From NCBI GenBank assembly GCA_036554945.1, contig DATBMH010000084.1, positions 1-30,775 on the forward strand: a stretch of 30,775 nucleotides of DNA, given 5' to 3'. The DNA is from JACDAN01 sp036554945. GTDB taxonomy: Bacteria > Actinomycetota > Thermoleophilia > Gaiellales > Gaiellaceae. Below are positions 1 to 6,412 of the stretch, in pieces; the stretch's first letter is position 1, and each line of letters starts with the position of its first letter. The position numbers and the translations under genes are program-made. The notes under the pieces are model-generated. The model did no database searches and was not told the DNA's origin. It saw only the letters and a list, made by a program, of their open reading frames with translations.

Positions 1-863
1 CCGTCGCCGCGCGGGAGGACGGCCGCGTCGCACGCGCCGAAGAGCTCGGCGACCTCGTCGTCCGGCACGAAGCCGAGCCGGGCCCGCACCCGCGGGTCCC
101 GCTCGGCCTCCTGCGCGAGCCGCGCCAGCCGCTCGGCCTTCGCACCCCCGGCGAGCACGAGCGTGGCGTCCGGCAGCTCCGCGGCGGAGAAGGCGTCGAG
201 CAGCAGCTCGAGCTCCTTGTACGCGCGGAGGTCCCCGAAGCAGAGGAAGGTGAAGGAGCCCGGTTCGATCCGCAGCGCTGCCCGCACATCGGCGCGAGAG
301 CGGCCCGCGGGGTAGACGCCGACGTACGAGCCGTGCGGGATCACGTGCACGTCCGCGGCGCGGCGCCCGAACGCCTCGCGGGCCTCCTGCGCCGTCGCGC
401 CGTCGTGCGCGATCAGGACGTCGGCCGCCGCCGCCAGGACGCGCGCGCCGAGCCGGTCGAGCCGCGGGCTCGCCGTCTCGTGCGGCCGAACCTGGTGAAT
501 CGTCCACGCGATGCGGTAGCCGAGCACCTTCGCCGCGACCAGGCGCAGCGAGAAGAGCGCCAGCAGCGGCCACGAGCGCCACGCGTCGCGCTTCCGGTGC
601 CCGTACCGGTAGTAGGCCTCCGGCCAGTGGAAATGGAGCAGCGCGACCGTCTTCCGGTGGCGCCAGAACCACCTCAGCCTGAGCCGCGGCCGGGCCTCCA
701 GCGTGAGCCCCGAGCGCGCCAGCTCCGCGTAGAGCAGCCGCTGGTACGGATTCGCGTCGAGCACCGGCGGGAGGCTCGCGATGCGCGTTCTGGGCGCTGC
801 GAAGACGGCGCCGGCGGAGGCCGGCTGGTCGAGCGATTCGCGGGCAGGCGCAGCTGTGGACAT
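1..863 (-). CDS. Glycosyltransferase, GT-B fold (GT4-like), 3' end cut off by the window edge
   Basis: Reading from an ATG at 863 towards base 1, the frame stays open for about 287 codons and runs off the edge. The N-terminal half contains a tryptophan/histidine-rich stretch (LLHFHWPEAYYR, about residues 75-86) and later WTIHQVRPHE, as in GT-B transferases that build exopolysaccharide. The second Rossmann half begins near residue 205 with FLCFGDLRAYKELELLLDAF, the usual nucleotide-sugar-side strand/helix of GT4 enzymes, followed by LVLAGGAK and a LGFVPDDEVAELFGACDAAVLP segment. No signal peptide is seen, so it should act on the cytoplasmic face of the membrane. The C-terminal donor-binding motif lies outside the window. 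It is divergent from the luxR-like gene. The sugar specificity cannot be read from sequence. Confidence 0.85.
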   Translation of the reverse strand, partial: MSTAAPARESLDQPASAGAVFAAPRTRIASLPPVLDANPYQRLLYAELARSGLTLEARPRLRLRWFWRHRKTVALLHFHWPEAYYRYGHRKRDAWRSWPLLALFSLRLVAAKVLGYRIAWTIHQVRPHETASPRLDRLGARVLAAAADVLIAHDGATAQEAREAFGRRAADVHVIPHGSYVGVYPAGRSRADVRAALRIEPGSFTFLCFGDLRAYKELELLLDAFSAAELPDATLVLAGGAKAERLARLAQEAERDPRVRARLGFVPDDEVAELFGACDAAVLPRGD

Positions 864-1006
864 CCCGCTTCTGACGCTAGTGCCGCGTCCGTCGGGTGCC
901 TATGGACGGAGTGCCAGATCTGGCTAGCCGGACGGCTAGGTTGCAGGGAAAACGCTGGCCCAACGTCCCGTAGGAAGCGGGTTCGCGCGCTTCTACCATC
1001 GAAGTT
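864..1006. promoter_or_regulatory. Divergent intergenic region with a CTAGCCG palindrome
   Basis: This 143-bp gap separates the divergent glycosyltransferase and the LuxR-type gene. It contains the perfect inverted repeat CTAGCCG-GA-CGGCTAG at 924-939 and another CTAG at 877-880. CTAG is absent from coding interiors in this window. Almost the same 16-mer occurs upstream of the LamG/beta-helix gene at 19277-19292. I infer an operator, possibly bound by the adjacent LuxR-type protein. No convincing -35/-10 pair was recognised. Confidence 0.45.
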
Positions 1007-1264
1007 GTGCTCGATCCCGTGTACGCAGCGCCGCCGGACCCGCGCGACCTCCTGTCGCCGCGCGAGCTCGAGGTCCTCGAGATGGCCTCGCTCGGGCTGA
1101 CCAACAGCGAGATCGGACGGCGCCTGCACGTCAGCGTCCACGCGGTGAAGTTCCACCTTGCGGCGATCTACCGGAAGCTCGGCGTCGCAAACCGGACGGA
1201 AGCTGCGGTTGCCTACCTTCGCTCGACCAGCGCCCGTCCCGCTGCCGGAGACCTGACGGCCTAG
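1007..1264 (+). CDS. Small HTH-only LuxR/NarL-type transcriptional regulator
   Basis: The 85-residue protein is almost entirely a GerE/LuxR helix-turn-helix. LSPRELEVLEMASLGLTNSEI (helices 1-2), GRRLHVSVHAVKFHLAAIYRK (turn and recognition helix) and LGVANRTEAAVAYL (dimer helix) occupy about residues 16-70. There is no receiver, PAS or autoinducer domain, so any signal input must come from elsewhere or the protein acts constitutively. The start is a GTG at 1007. The stop lies 4 bp before the Wzz-like gene, which suggests one transcript with the co-polymerase and polymerase genes. A role as local regulator of this surface-glycan locus is inferred from position and from the palindrome just upstream. 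Confidence 0.85.
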   Translation: MLDPVYAAPPDPRDLLSPRELEVLEMASLGLTNSEIGRRLHVSVHAVKFHLAAIYRKLGVANRTEAAVAYLRSTSARPAAGDLTA

Positions 1265-1268
1265 CCTC

Positions 1269-2006
1269 ATGGATCTCGCGCTGTTCTTCCGCGTCCTCTG
1301 GCGGTTCAAGGCGATCGTGCTCCTCGGCCTGTCGCTCGCCTTCGCGCTCGCCTTTCTCTCCTACGTGAAGGTCGACTTCTCGAACGGGAAGATGACCTAC
1401 CGCGAGCACGAGCAGTGGGAGAGCCTCTCGACCCTGTTCGTCACCGATCCGGACTTCACGCTCAGCTCGGTCGGCGGCTCGGGGACGACGGACGCCGAGG
1501 CCGCAGCTGCGGCCGCACAGCGGATGCTGTCGCTGACGGCGCTCTACATGCAGCTCGCGACCGCCGACCCGGTGCTCCGGATCATGGCGAAGGAGAAGCC
1601 GATCAACGGCGTCGTGCAGACCTTCCCGATCACCTCGACCGGCGACGGTCGCGGCGACCCGCTGCCGATGATGACGTTCTCGGCGATCTCGTCGACGCCG
1701 GCGGCCTCGCACGAGCTGGCGCAGCGGCACATCAAGTCGTTCCTGCAGTACCTGAAGCTCGACCAGGACCGCCGTCAGGTCTCCGAGGCCGAGCGCGTGA
1801 AGGTCGAGATCGTCCGCCAGCCGCAGGCACCGGTGCTCCTCGTGCCGCGCAAGAAGACACGGCCGATCGTCGTCTTCCTGACGGTGGCCATCGCCACCTT
1901 CGGGCTCGCGTTCATCCTCGAGAACATGCGGCCGCGCGTCCGCGCCCTGCCCGGCGAGGGCCGGCAGCAGGTCCCGGCGGCCTCCTCTCGGCGCCGGACG
2001 GCGTAG
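1269..2006 (+). CDS. Wzz-like polysaccharide co-polymerase (chain-length determinant-type membrane protein)
   Basis: The 245-aa protein has one N-terminal membrane span (about residues 12-32, IVLLGLSLAFALAFLSY) and one C-terminal span (about 197-218, IVVFLTVAIATFGLAFIL), with about 165 extracytoplasmic residues between. This is the two-helix hairpin topology of Wzz/CapA-type co-polymerases, which set the length of Wzy-made polymers. A PxxP-like segment (RQPQAPVLLVPRKKTRP) precedes the second span, as is usual in the family. No BY-kinase domain is fused and none is nearby. The start ATG follows the luxR-like stop by 4 bp, and the polymerase gene starts 6 bp after its stop. Sequence conservation to named Wzz proteins is weak, so the call rests on topology and context. 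Confidence 0.7.
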   Translation: MDLALFFRVLWRFKAIVLLGLSLAFALAFLSYVKVDFSNGKMTYREHEQWESLSTLFVTDPDFTLSSVGGSGTTDAEAAAAAAQRMLSLTALYMQLATADPVLRIMAKEKPINGVVQTFPITSTGDGRGDPLPMMTFSAISSTPAASHELAQRHIKSFLQYLKLDQDRRQVSEAERVKVEIVRQPQAPVLLVPRKKTRPIVVFLTVAIATFGLAFILENMRPRVRALPGEGRQQVPAASSRRRTA

Positions 2007-2012
2007 TCCCTC

Positions 2013-3467
2013 ATGCGAGCGCTGCTCGGGGGAGCGGATCGCGGGCCGGTCGTCGCGGCGACGTTCGTCTTCGGTGCGCTCTCCATCCTGACGACGACCG
2101 TGCTCACGGGGTCCGCGGTGGCCGAGCTGGCGCCGCTGATCGCGGTCTCGGTGATCCTCGTGATCGCCCACAAGCGGCTGCTCGCCTGGCCGGCGCTGCT
2201 CTCGGGCCTCGTGCTCGTGATCCTGTTCATCCCGATCAAGCGCTACTCGCTGCCGGGACACCTCCCGTTCGAGCTCGAGCCGTACCGGATCTACGTCGCC
2301 GTCGTGGCGATGTTCTGGCTCGCGGCGCTGCTCGTCGACCCGCGCGTGCGGTTCCGGGGAAGCGGGCTGGAGGTGCCGCTGTTCATGTTCGTCGCCGCGG
2401 CGCTCGGCTCCGTGATCTTCAACGGCGCCCGGATCACCGAGCTCGACGTCCACACCGAGGTGACGAAGCAGCTGACGTTCTTCGCGAGCTTCCTCGTCGT
2501 CTTCTACCTCATCGTCAGCGTCATCCGGACGCGGGAGCACGTCGACCGGATCGTGCGCGTGCTCGTCGGCTGCGGCGCCGTGGTCGCGGGGCTCTCGATC
2601 GTCGAGTCGTGGACGGGCTACAACGCCTTCGACCACATCGACAGCGTCCTGCCGATGCTCCAGCACGTCGACGCGCCCGAGTCGAGCGAGCGCGGAGGCA
2701 AGCTCCGGGTGATGGGCTCGGCGCAGGGGTCGATCGCGCTCGGCGCCGCCCTCGCGATGATGCTGCCGCTCGCCGCCTACCTCGGGCTGCGGGCGCGGCG
2801 CTGGTTCTGGTGGGCCGCGGTCGCGGTGATGGCGCTCGGCGCGCTCGCGACGCTCTCGCGCACCAGCATCCTGATGCTGATCGTGATCCTCGCCGTCCTG
2901 CTGTGGCTCCGGCCGAAGCAGGTGCGGAGGTTCTGGCCGGTGCTGCTCCCGGCGGTGATCGTCGTCCACCTGCTCCTGCCGGGGACGATCGGGACGCTCC
3001 GCTCGTCGTTCTTCCCGAAGGAGGGCCTGCTGGCGCAGCAGTCGGAGAACGCCGGCGCGCGCGGCAGCGGCCGGGTCGCCGACCTCGGGCCCGCGCTGGA
3101 CGAGTTCTCGCAGACGCCGGTCTTCGGCCAGGGCTACGGCACGCGCCTCACCGGCCGCGACAAGCAGAACGCCCAGATCCTGGACGACCAGTGGCTGAAG
3201 ACGCTGCTCGAGACCGGCCTCGTGGGCGCGCTCGCGTGGCTCTGGATCTTCTCTCGCTCGATCCGGCGCCTCGCGCGCGCCGCCAAGGAGGATCAGTCGG
3301 AGGACGGGCTCCTGTACGTGGCGCTCGCCGCGTCGATCATGGCGTTCGCGATCGGGATGGTGCTGTTCGACGCGTTCGCCTTCATCCAGGTCACGTTCAT
3401 CCTCTTCATCCTGCTCGCGCTGGGCAGCGTCGCGCTGAACGCGCGCGACCGGTCAGCGGCGGCCTAG
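2013..3467 (+). CDS. O-antigen ligase/polymerase-like integral membrane protein (Wzy/WaaL superfamily)
   Basis: The 484-aa protein has about ten to twelve hydrophobic spans and a large hydrophilic loop before the last spans. The loop carries GQGYGTR (near residue 372) and DDQWLKTLLETGLVGAL (about 391-407), the Wzy_C-type signature in which an N/DxxxL...ETGLVG segment precedes the final helices. Such proteins polymerise undecaprenyl-linked repeat units or ligate finished chains at the outer face of the membrane. It follows the Wzz-like gene by 6 bp. Its last 15 bases overlap the end of the converging GT2 gene. It could be polymerase or ligase. The Wzz neighbour favours polymerase. Confidence 0.85.
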   Translation: MRALLGGADRGPVVAATFVFGALSILTTTVLTGSAVAELAPLIAVSVILVIAHKRLLAWPALLSGLVLVILFIPIKRYSLPGHLPFELEPYRIYVAVVAMFWLAALLVDPRVRFRGSGLEVPLFMFVAAALGSVIFNGARITELDVHTEVTKQLTFFASFLVVFYLIVSVIRTREHVDRIVRVLVGCGAVVAGLSIVESWTGYNAFDHIDSVLPMLQHVDAPESSERGGKLRVMGSAQGSIALGAALAMMLPLAAYLGLRARRWFWWAAVAVMALGALATLSRTSILMLIVILAVLLWLRPKQVRRFWPVLLPAVIVVHLLLPGTIGTLRSSFFPKEGLLAQQSENAGARGSGRVADLGPALDEFSQTPVFGQGYGTRLTGRDKQNAQILDDQWLKTLLETGLVGALAWLWIFSRSIRRLARAAKEDQSEDGLLYVALAASIMAFAIGMVLFDAFAFIQVTFILFILLALGSVALNARDRSAAA

Positions 3468-4331
3468 CGCCTCGCGGGCGCGAAGCGGCAGCTGGCGGAA
3501 CGACTGCTGCCGGCGGATCAGCTCGCGTGCAGCCCGGTCGTTCGAACGCGGCTCGCGTCGGACGGCCGCGGCGGTGTAGCCGCCGATCAGCGCGAGCGCG
3601 GCGAGCTCCTTGCGCGCCTTGAAGAGGCTGCGGAGCACGAGGTACGAGGGGCGGTAGCCCGTGAAGTGGGCGGCGCGCCCGACCTCGTAGAGCCGCTTCC
3701 AGCGGCTCTGGTCGCGGCGTCCGAGCGCCCGGTGGTGGAGGAACCTGAGGTCGCGGAAGCTCTGCGTCTTCCAGCCGCGCGCGCCGGCCTTGAGCTCGTC
3801 GATCCCGTCCCAGCCGGGCCGGTCCTCGAGGGGCAGGACGTCCTGGAGGCACTCCCAGCGGTAGGCGCGAGACGCGCCGCGGACGCGGTCGCCCGTGACG
3901 TGGCGCGGGACCCACTCGCCGTCCTCGAGCTCGTAGCACGTGCCGCCGGCGATCCCGAGGCGCGGCTGCTCGGCGAAGCGGCCGACCAGGCGCTCGAAGT
4001 AGTCGGGGTCGACCGAGATGTCGGCGTCGACCTTGACGACGACGTCGGGGTGCTCCGGAAGCAGCTCGATGCCGGCCGCGAACGCCCGCGCGACGGGACC
4101 GCCGCGCGTGGCGACCGCCTCGCCCGGGACGACCGCCGTCCTGATCCAGCCGTGGGCCGCTGCCAGGTCGTCCGCGACCTCCGGCGTCTCGTCGTTGGAT
4201 CCGTTGTCGACGATCAGCCACGTCGACGGACGCCGGGTCTGCGAGGTCAGCGACTCGGCGAGGCGGCGCAGGTTGTCGGCCTCGTTCCTCGCCGGGGTGA
4301 CGACGGCGTAGCTGAGCGGTTCCGGAGCCAT
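3453..4331 (-). CDS. Glycosyltransferase family 2
   Basis: The 292-aa GT-A enzyme opens with YAVVTPARNEADNLRRLAESL, then IVDNGSNDETPEVA (about 40-53) for nucleotide binding, and VKVDADISVDPDYFERL (about 99-115), whose DAD is the metal/nucleotide-sugar motif. A later GxCYEL...RGASRAYRWECL region matches the acceptor-side segment of dolichol-phosphate-mannose/ExoU-like GT2 members. The C-terminal tail is basic and only weakly hydrophobic. It is the last of three minus-strand glycan genes, 71 bp behind the DUF354 gene. That gap contains a hairpin and a CTAG half-site, so it may have its own promoter. The 3' end overlaps the polymerase gene by 15 bp on the other strand. The sugar donor is unknown. 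Confidence 0.9.
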   Translation of the reverse strand: MAPEPLSYAVVTPARNEADNLRRLAESLTSQTRRPSTWLIVDNGSNDETPEVADDLAAAHGWIRTAVVPGEAVATRGGPVARAFAAGIELLPEHPDVVVKVDADISVDPDYFERLVGRFAEQPRLGIAGGTCYELEDGEWVPRHVTGDRVRGASRAYRWECLQDVLPLEDRPGWDGIDELKAGARGWKTQSFRDLRFLHHRALGRRDQSRWKRLYEVGRAAHFTGYRPSYLVLRSLFKARKELAALALIGGYTAAAVRREPRSNDRAARELIRRQQSFRQLPLRAREALGRR

Positions 4332-4340
4332 GTGCTCACT

Positions 4341-4379
4341 CCGAGGCTAGTTGCGAAGCGCGTTTCGGGCGACGCCCGA
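4341..4379. promoter_or_regulatory. Hairpin and CTAG half-site between DUF354 and GT2 genes
   Basis: The 71-bp gap 4332-4402 holds a 15-base palindrome TCGGGCG-A-CGCCCGA at 4365-4379 and GAGGCTAGTTGC at 4341-4354. The latter matches the right half of the palindromes at 924-939 and 19277-19292. The element may be a read-through attenuator after the DUF354 gene or an operator/promoter for the downstream GT2 gene. There is no T-run, so a classical intrinsic terminator is not supported. Confidence 0.3.
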
Positions 4380-4402
4380 TCGAACAGTCCCGGGGGCCCG
4401 AC

Positions 4403-5434
4403 CTAGCCGTTCGGCGAGGTGGCCCCGGCGACCAGCCGGGCAAGCTCGTCGACGAGCCCGGGGTTCGACCTGAGCGGCTCCAGCGGCCCGCTCTTCTCGA
4501 GCGCGATCCGGTCGAGGTCGGCCGGGCCGGAGAGGAGGTGCAGCCGCCCGAGCCCCTCGAGGTGCCGGTCCACGCCGCCCGTCTCCCCCTGGAAGGTGCT
4601 GTAGGCCGGGACGCCGAGGTACGCGGCCTCCCGCAGCATCGTCCCGCCCGAGGAGACGACGAGGTCGACGGCCTTCAGCAAGGACACGAACGGGACGGCG
4701 CGGTCGAGCACGACCGGCTCGTTGCGCCACTCGAACCGCTGCAGGTACTCGGCCTGGCGTGGGTAGCGCGGCGCGAAGACCACGACGGTGCGGTCGTCGG
4801 CGGCGAGCCGCTCGAGGACCGCGAAGGCCATCTGGCCGGACTCCTCGCGGTAGTAGTGGCTCTCCTCCGCCGCGGGCCGCACGAGCGCGCGGACGAGGTC
4901 GGGGCCGACCGGGAGCTCGTGCGCCGGCTCGGCCTCGAGGTCGATGCCGGCGAAGGACAGGTCCTCCTTGAGCCCTCGAAAGGGCACGAGCGCGCTGTCG
5001 CGGATGCCGCGGGCCCGGAACGCCGAGGCGTCGATCGCGTCGGGGTACAGCACGCGGGATCGCATCAGCCGCTGCACGGCGAGCGAGACGTGCTCGTAGT
5101 CGATGATGACGAACGACGGGTGGCGCAGCAGCCGACCGGCGACGGCGGCGGCCCGGCTCGCGCTGACCGATGCATCCGGCCGGCCGGTCCTGCGGAGGAA
5201 ACGGGCGAGCTTCGCGGTCCGGCCCGCGAGCCCGGTGACCTTCTGCCACTTCGCGGCGCCGTAGCTCGCGCCCACCGGCGTGTACGGCGTGCCGGCCTGC
5301 TCCAGGAGCTCGAACGTGTTGCCGTAGTCCCGCGCCGTGACGACGACCTCGGCGCCGAGCCGCTCGAACGCCGGCCGGAGCGGCAGGAGGTACTGGACCT
5401 GGGGCGGATTCTCGATGTCGATCCAGATGCGCAC
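4403..5434 (-). CDS. DUF354 family protein (GT-B-like, UDP-GlcNAc 2-epimerase/MurG fold)
   Basis: The 343-aa product starts at a GTG at 5434 and opens RIWIDIENPPQVQYLLPL, the hallmark N-terminus of DUF354 proteins (IDIxNPPHV...). The C-terminal half contains VVVFAPRYPRQAEYL and, near residues 255-275, VVSSGGTMLREAAYLGVPA. This is a GGT(M) nucleotide-diphosphate-binding turn like that of MurG and the 2-epimerases. DUF354 genes are common in archaeal and bacterial surface-polysaccharide clusters, but the reaction is unassigned. A glycosyltransferase or epimerase role is inferred from fold. The start is set by the family N-terminus, and it lies 14 bp after the stop of the upstream GT2 gene, consistent with one operon. 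Longer upstream readings of this frame overlap the GT2 gene and are not credible. Confidence 0.88.
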   Translation of the reverse strand: MRIWIDIENPPQVQYLLPLRPAFERLGAEVVVTARDYGNTFELLEQAGTPYTPVGASYGAAKWQKVTGLAGRTAKLARFLRRTGRPDASVSASRAAAVAGRLLRHPSFVIIDYEHVSLAVQRLMRSRVLYPDAIDASAFRARGIRDSALVPFRGLKEDLSFAGIDLEAEPAHELPVGPDLVRALVRPAAEESHYYREESGQMAFAVLERLAADDRTVVVFAPRYPRQAEYLQRFEWRNEPVVLDRAVPFVSLLKAVDLVVSSGGTMLREAAYLGVPAYSTFQGETGGVDRHLEGLGRLHLLSGPADLDRIALEKSGPLEPLRSNPGLVDELARLVAGATSPNG

Positions 5435-5448
5435 GGTGGTCGGCGAGC

Positions 5449-6330
5449 CTACGCGGCGCTGCGCGGTCGTCCCAGTGCTGCGCGGAAGGCGTGCCAGTGC
5501 CCGGCCCGGCGGCCGCCGCCTGCGACGACCGCGTGGGTGAGCGCGTTCAGCGCGACGCCGGCGGTCTCGAGGAACGCCCCGACGCGGCCGGAATGCTTGT
5601 GGGCGTACTCCACGCGGCTGCGGGCGAGGACGGGGAGGAGGCCCGCGCGCGGCGCCGAGGCGCCTCCGTGGTGGCGGGCGGTCGCGCCCGGCTCGAACCG
5701 GACGTCGTAGCCGGCGGCTCGGATCCGGCGGCAGAGGTCCTTGTCCTCGCAGTAGAGGAAGAAGCGCTCGTCGAAGCCGCCGATCTCCTCGAGGACCGAG
5801 CGACGGACGAGCATGCAGGCGCCAGAGACCCAGTCCGGCGAGCCGGGGCGCTCGTAGTCGCCGCGGTCGCGCACGAGCTCGTCGGTCCACGAGGCGCGCG
5901 CGAAGATCCGGTGCAGGAAGAGCGCCCGCGCGTACGTCGACCGCAGGCGTGGGAAGCGGCGCTGCGAGAACGCGAGCGAGCCGTCGGGCTCGAGGATGCG
6001 CGGCGCGACCAGGCCGACCCGGTCGTCCTCCTCGAGAACCGCGGCGAGAGCGCGGAGCGACTGCTCGTCGATCGTGGCGTCCGGGTTGAGGAAGAGCACC
6101 ATCGGCGCGTCGCCCCGCCGCCAGCCCGCGTTGCACCCGGCGCCGAAGCCGCGGTTGTCCTCCAGCGCGAGCACGTCGACGGGCAGATCGGCGATCGCCG
6201 TAACCGAATCGTCGGTCGAGGCGTTGTCAGTCACGAAGACCCGTACTCCCTCAGTTGTCGTGAGCGGCGCGACGCTATCCCGGAGGTGTTCGCTGCTGTT
6301 GTACGAGACGAGAACGGCGTCTACCCGCAT
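5449..6330 (-). CDS. Glycosyltransferase family 2, rhamnosyltransferase-like
   Basis: The 293-aa protein has all the landmarks of WbbL/RfbF-type GT2 enzymes. These are AVLVSYNSSEHLRDSV at the start, VFVTDNASTDDSV, LEDNRGFGAGCNAGW, the metal motif FLNPDA near residue 80-85, SGACMLVRRSVLEEIGGFDE, and FLYCEDKDLCRRIRAAGYDV near 190-210 with the ED base pair and following H-G (ARHHGGAS). It is cytoplasmic and would add a deoxyhexose or related sugar to a lipid-linked glycan. The ATG at 6330 is the first codon that fits the family N-terminus. It is the first gene of a minus-strand run with DUF354 and the second GT2, and is divergent from the first large secreted protein. Rhamnosyl specificity is a family-level guess. 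Confidence 0.92.
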   Translation of the reverse strand: MRVDAVLVSYNSSEHLRDSVAPLTTTEGVRVFVTDNASTDDSVTAIADLPVDVLALEDNRGFGAGCNAGWRRGDAPMVLFLNPDATIDEQSLRALAAVLEEDDRVGLVAPRILEPDGSLAFSQRRFPRLRSTYARALFLHRIFARASWTDELVRDRGDYERPGSPDWVSGACMLVRRSVLEEIGGFDERFFLYCEDKDLCRRIRAAGYDVRFEPGATARHHGGASAPRAGLLPVLARSRVEYAHKHSGRVGAFLETAGVALNALTHAVVAGGGRRAGHWHAFRAALGRPRSAA

Positions 6331-6412
6331 GAAAACGAGGGTAACACCGTTTTTTTCGCGTCCCTCGTTTCGGGGCGTTAGGAAATTCTGGCGCGCGGCC
6401 GATAGATGGCCC
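6331..6412. promoter_or_regulatory. Divergent promoter region with AAACGAGGG inverted repeat
   Basis: The 82-bp region between divergent genes has perfect 9-bp arms AAACGAGGG (6333-6341) and CCCTCGTTT (6362-6370) separated by 20 bp that include a T7 run. A related element, CCTCGTT-CGAGGC (13157-13169), precedes the second secreted unit. In both cases CCGATA follows about 35 bp later and 14-16 bp before the ATG, and no Shine-Dalgarno is seen. I infer shared promoter/operator parts for the two units, possibly leaderless transcripts. Confidence 0.4.

Noticed and set aside
938..985. A c-di-GMP-I (GEMM) riboswitch look-alike containing GTAGGAAGCGGGTT
   Set aside because: Only the 3' GGUAG..AGCGGG-like piece fits. 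The GCAAA/GACGCAAAGC core and the two paired stems of the aptamer are missing.
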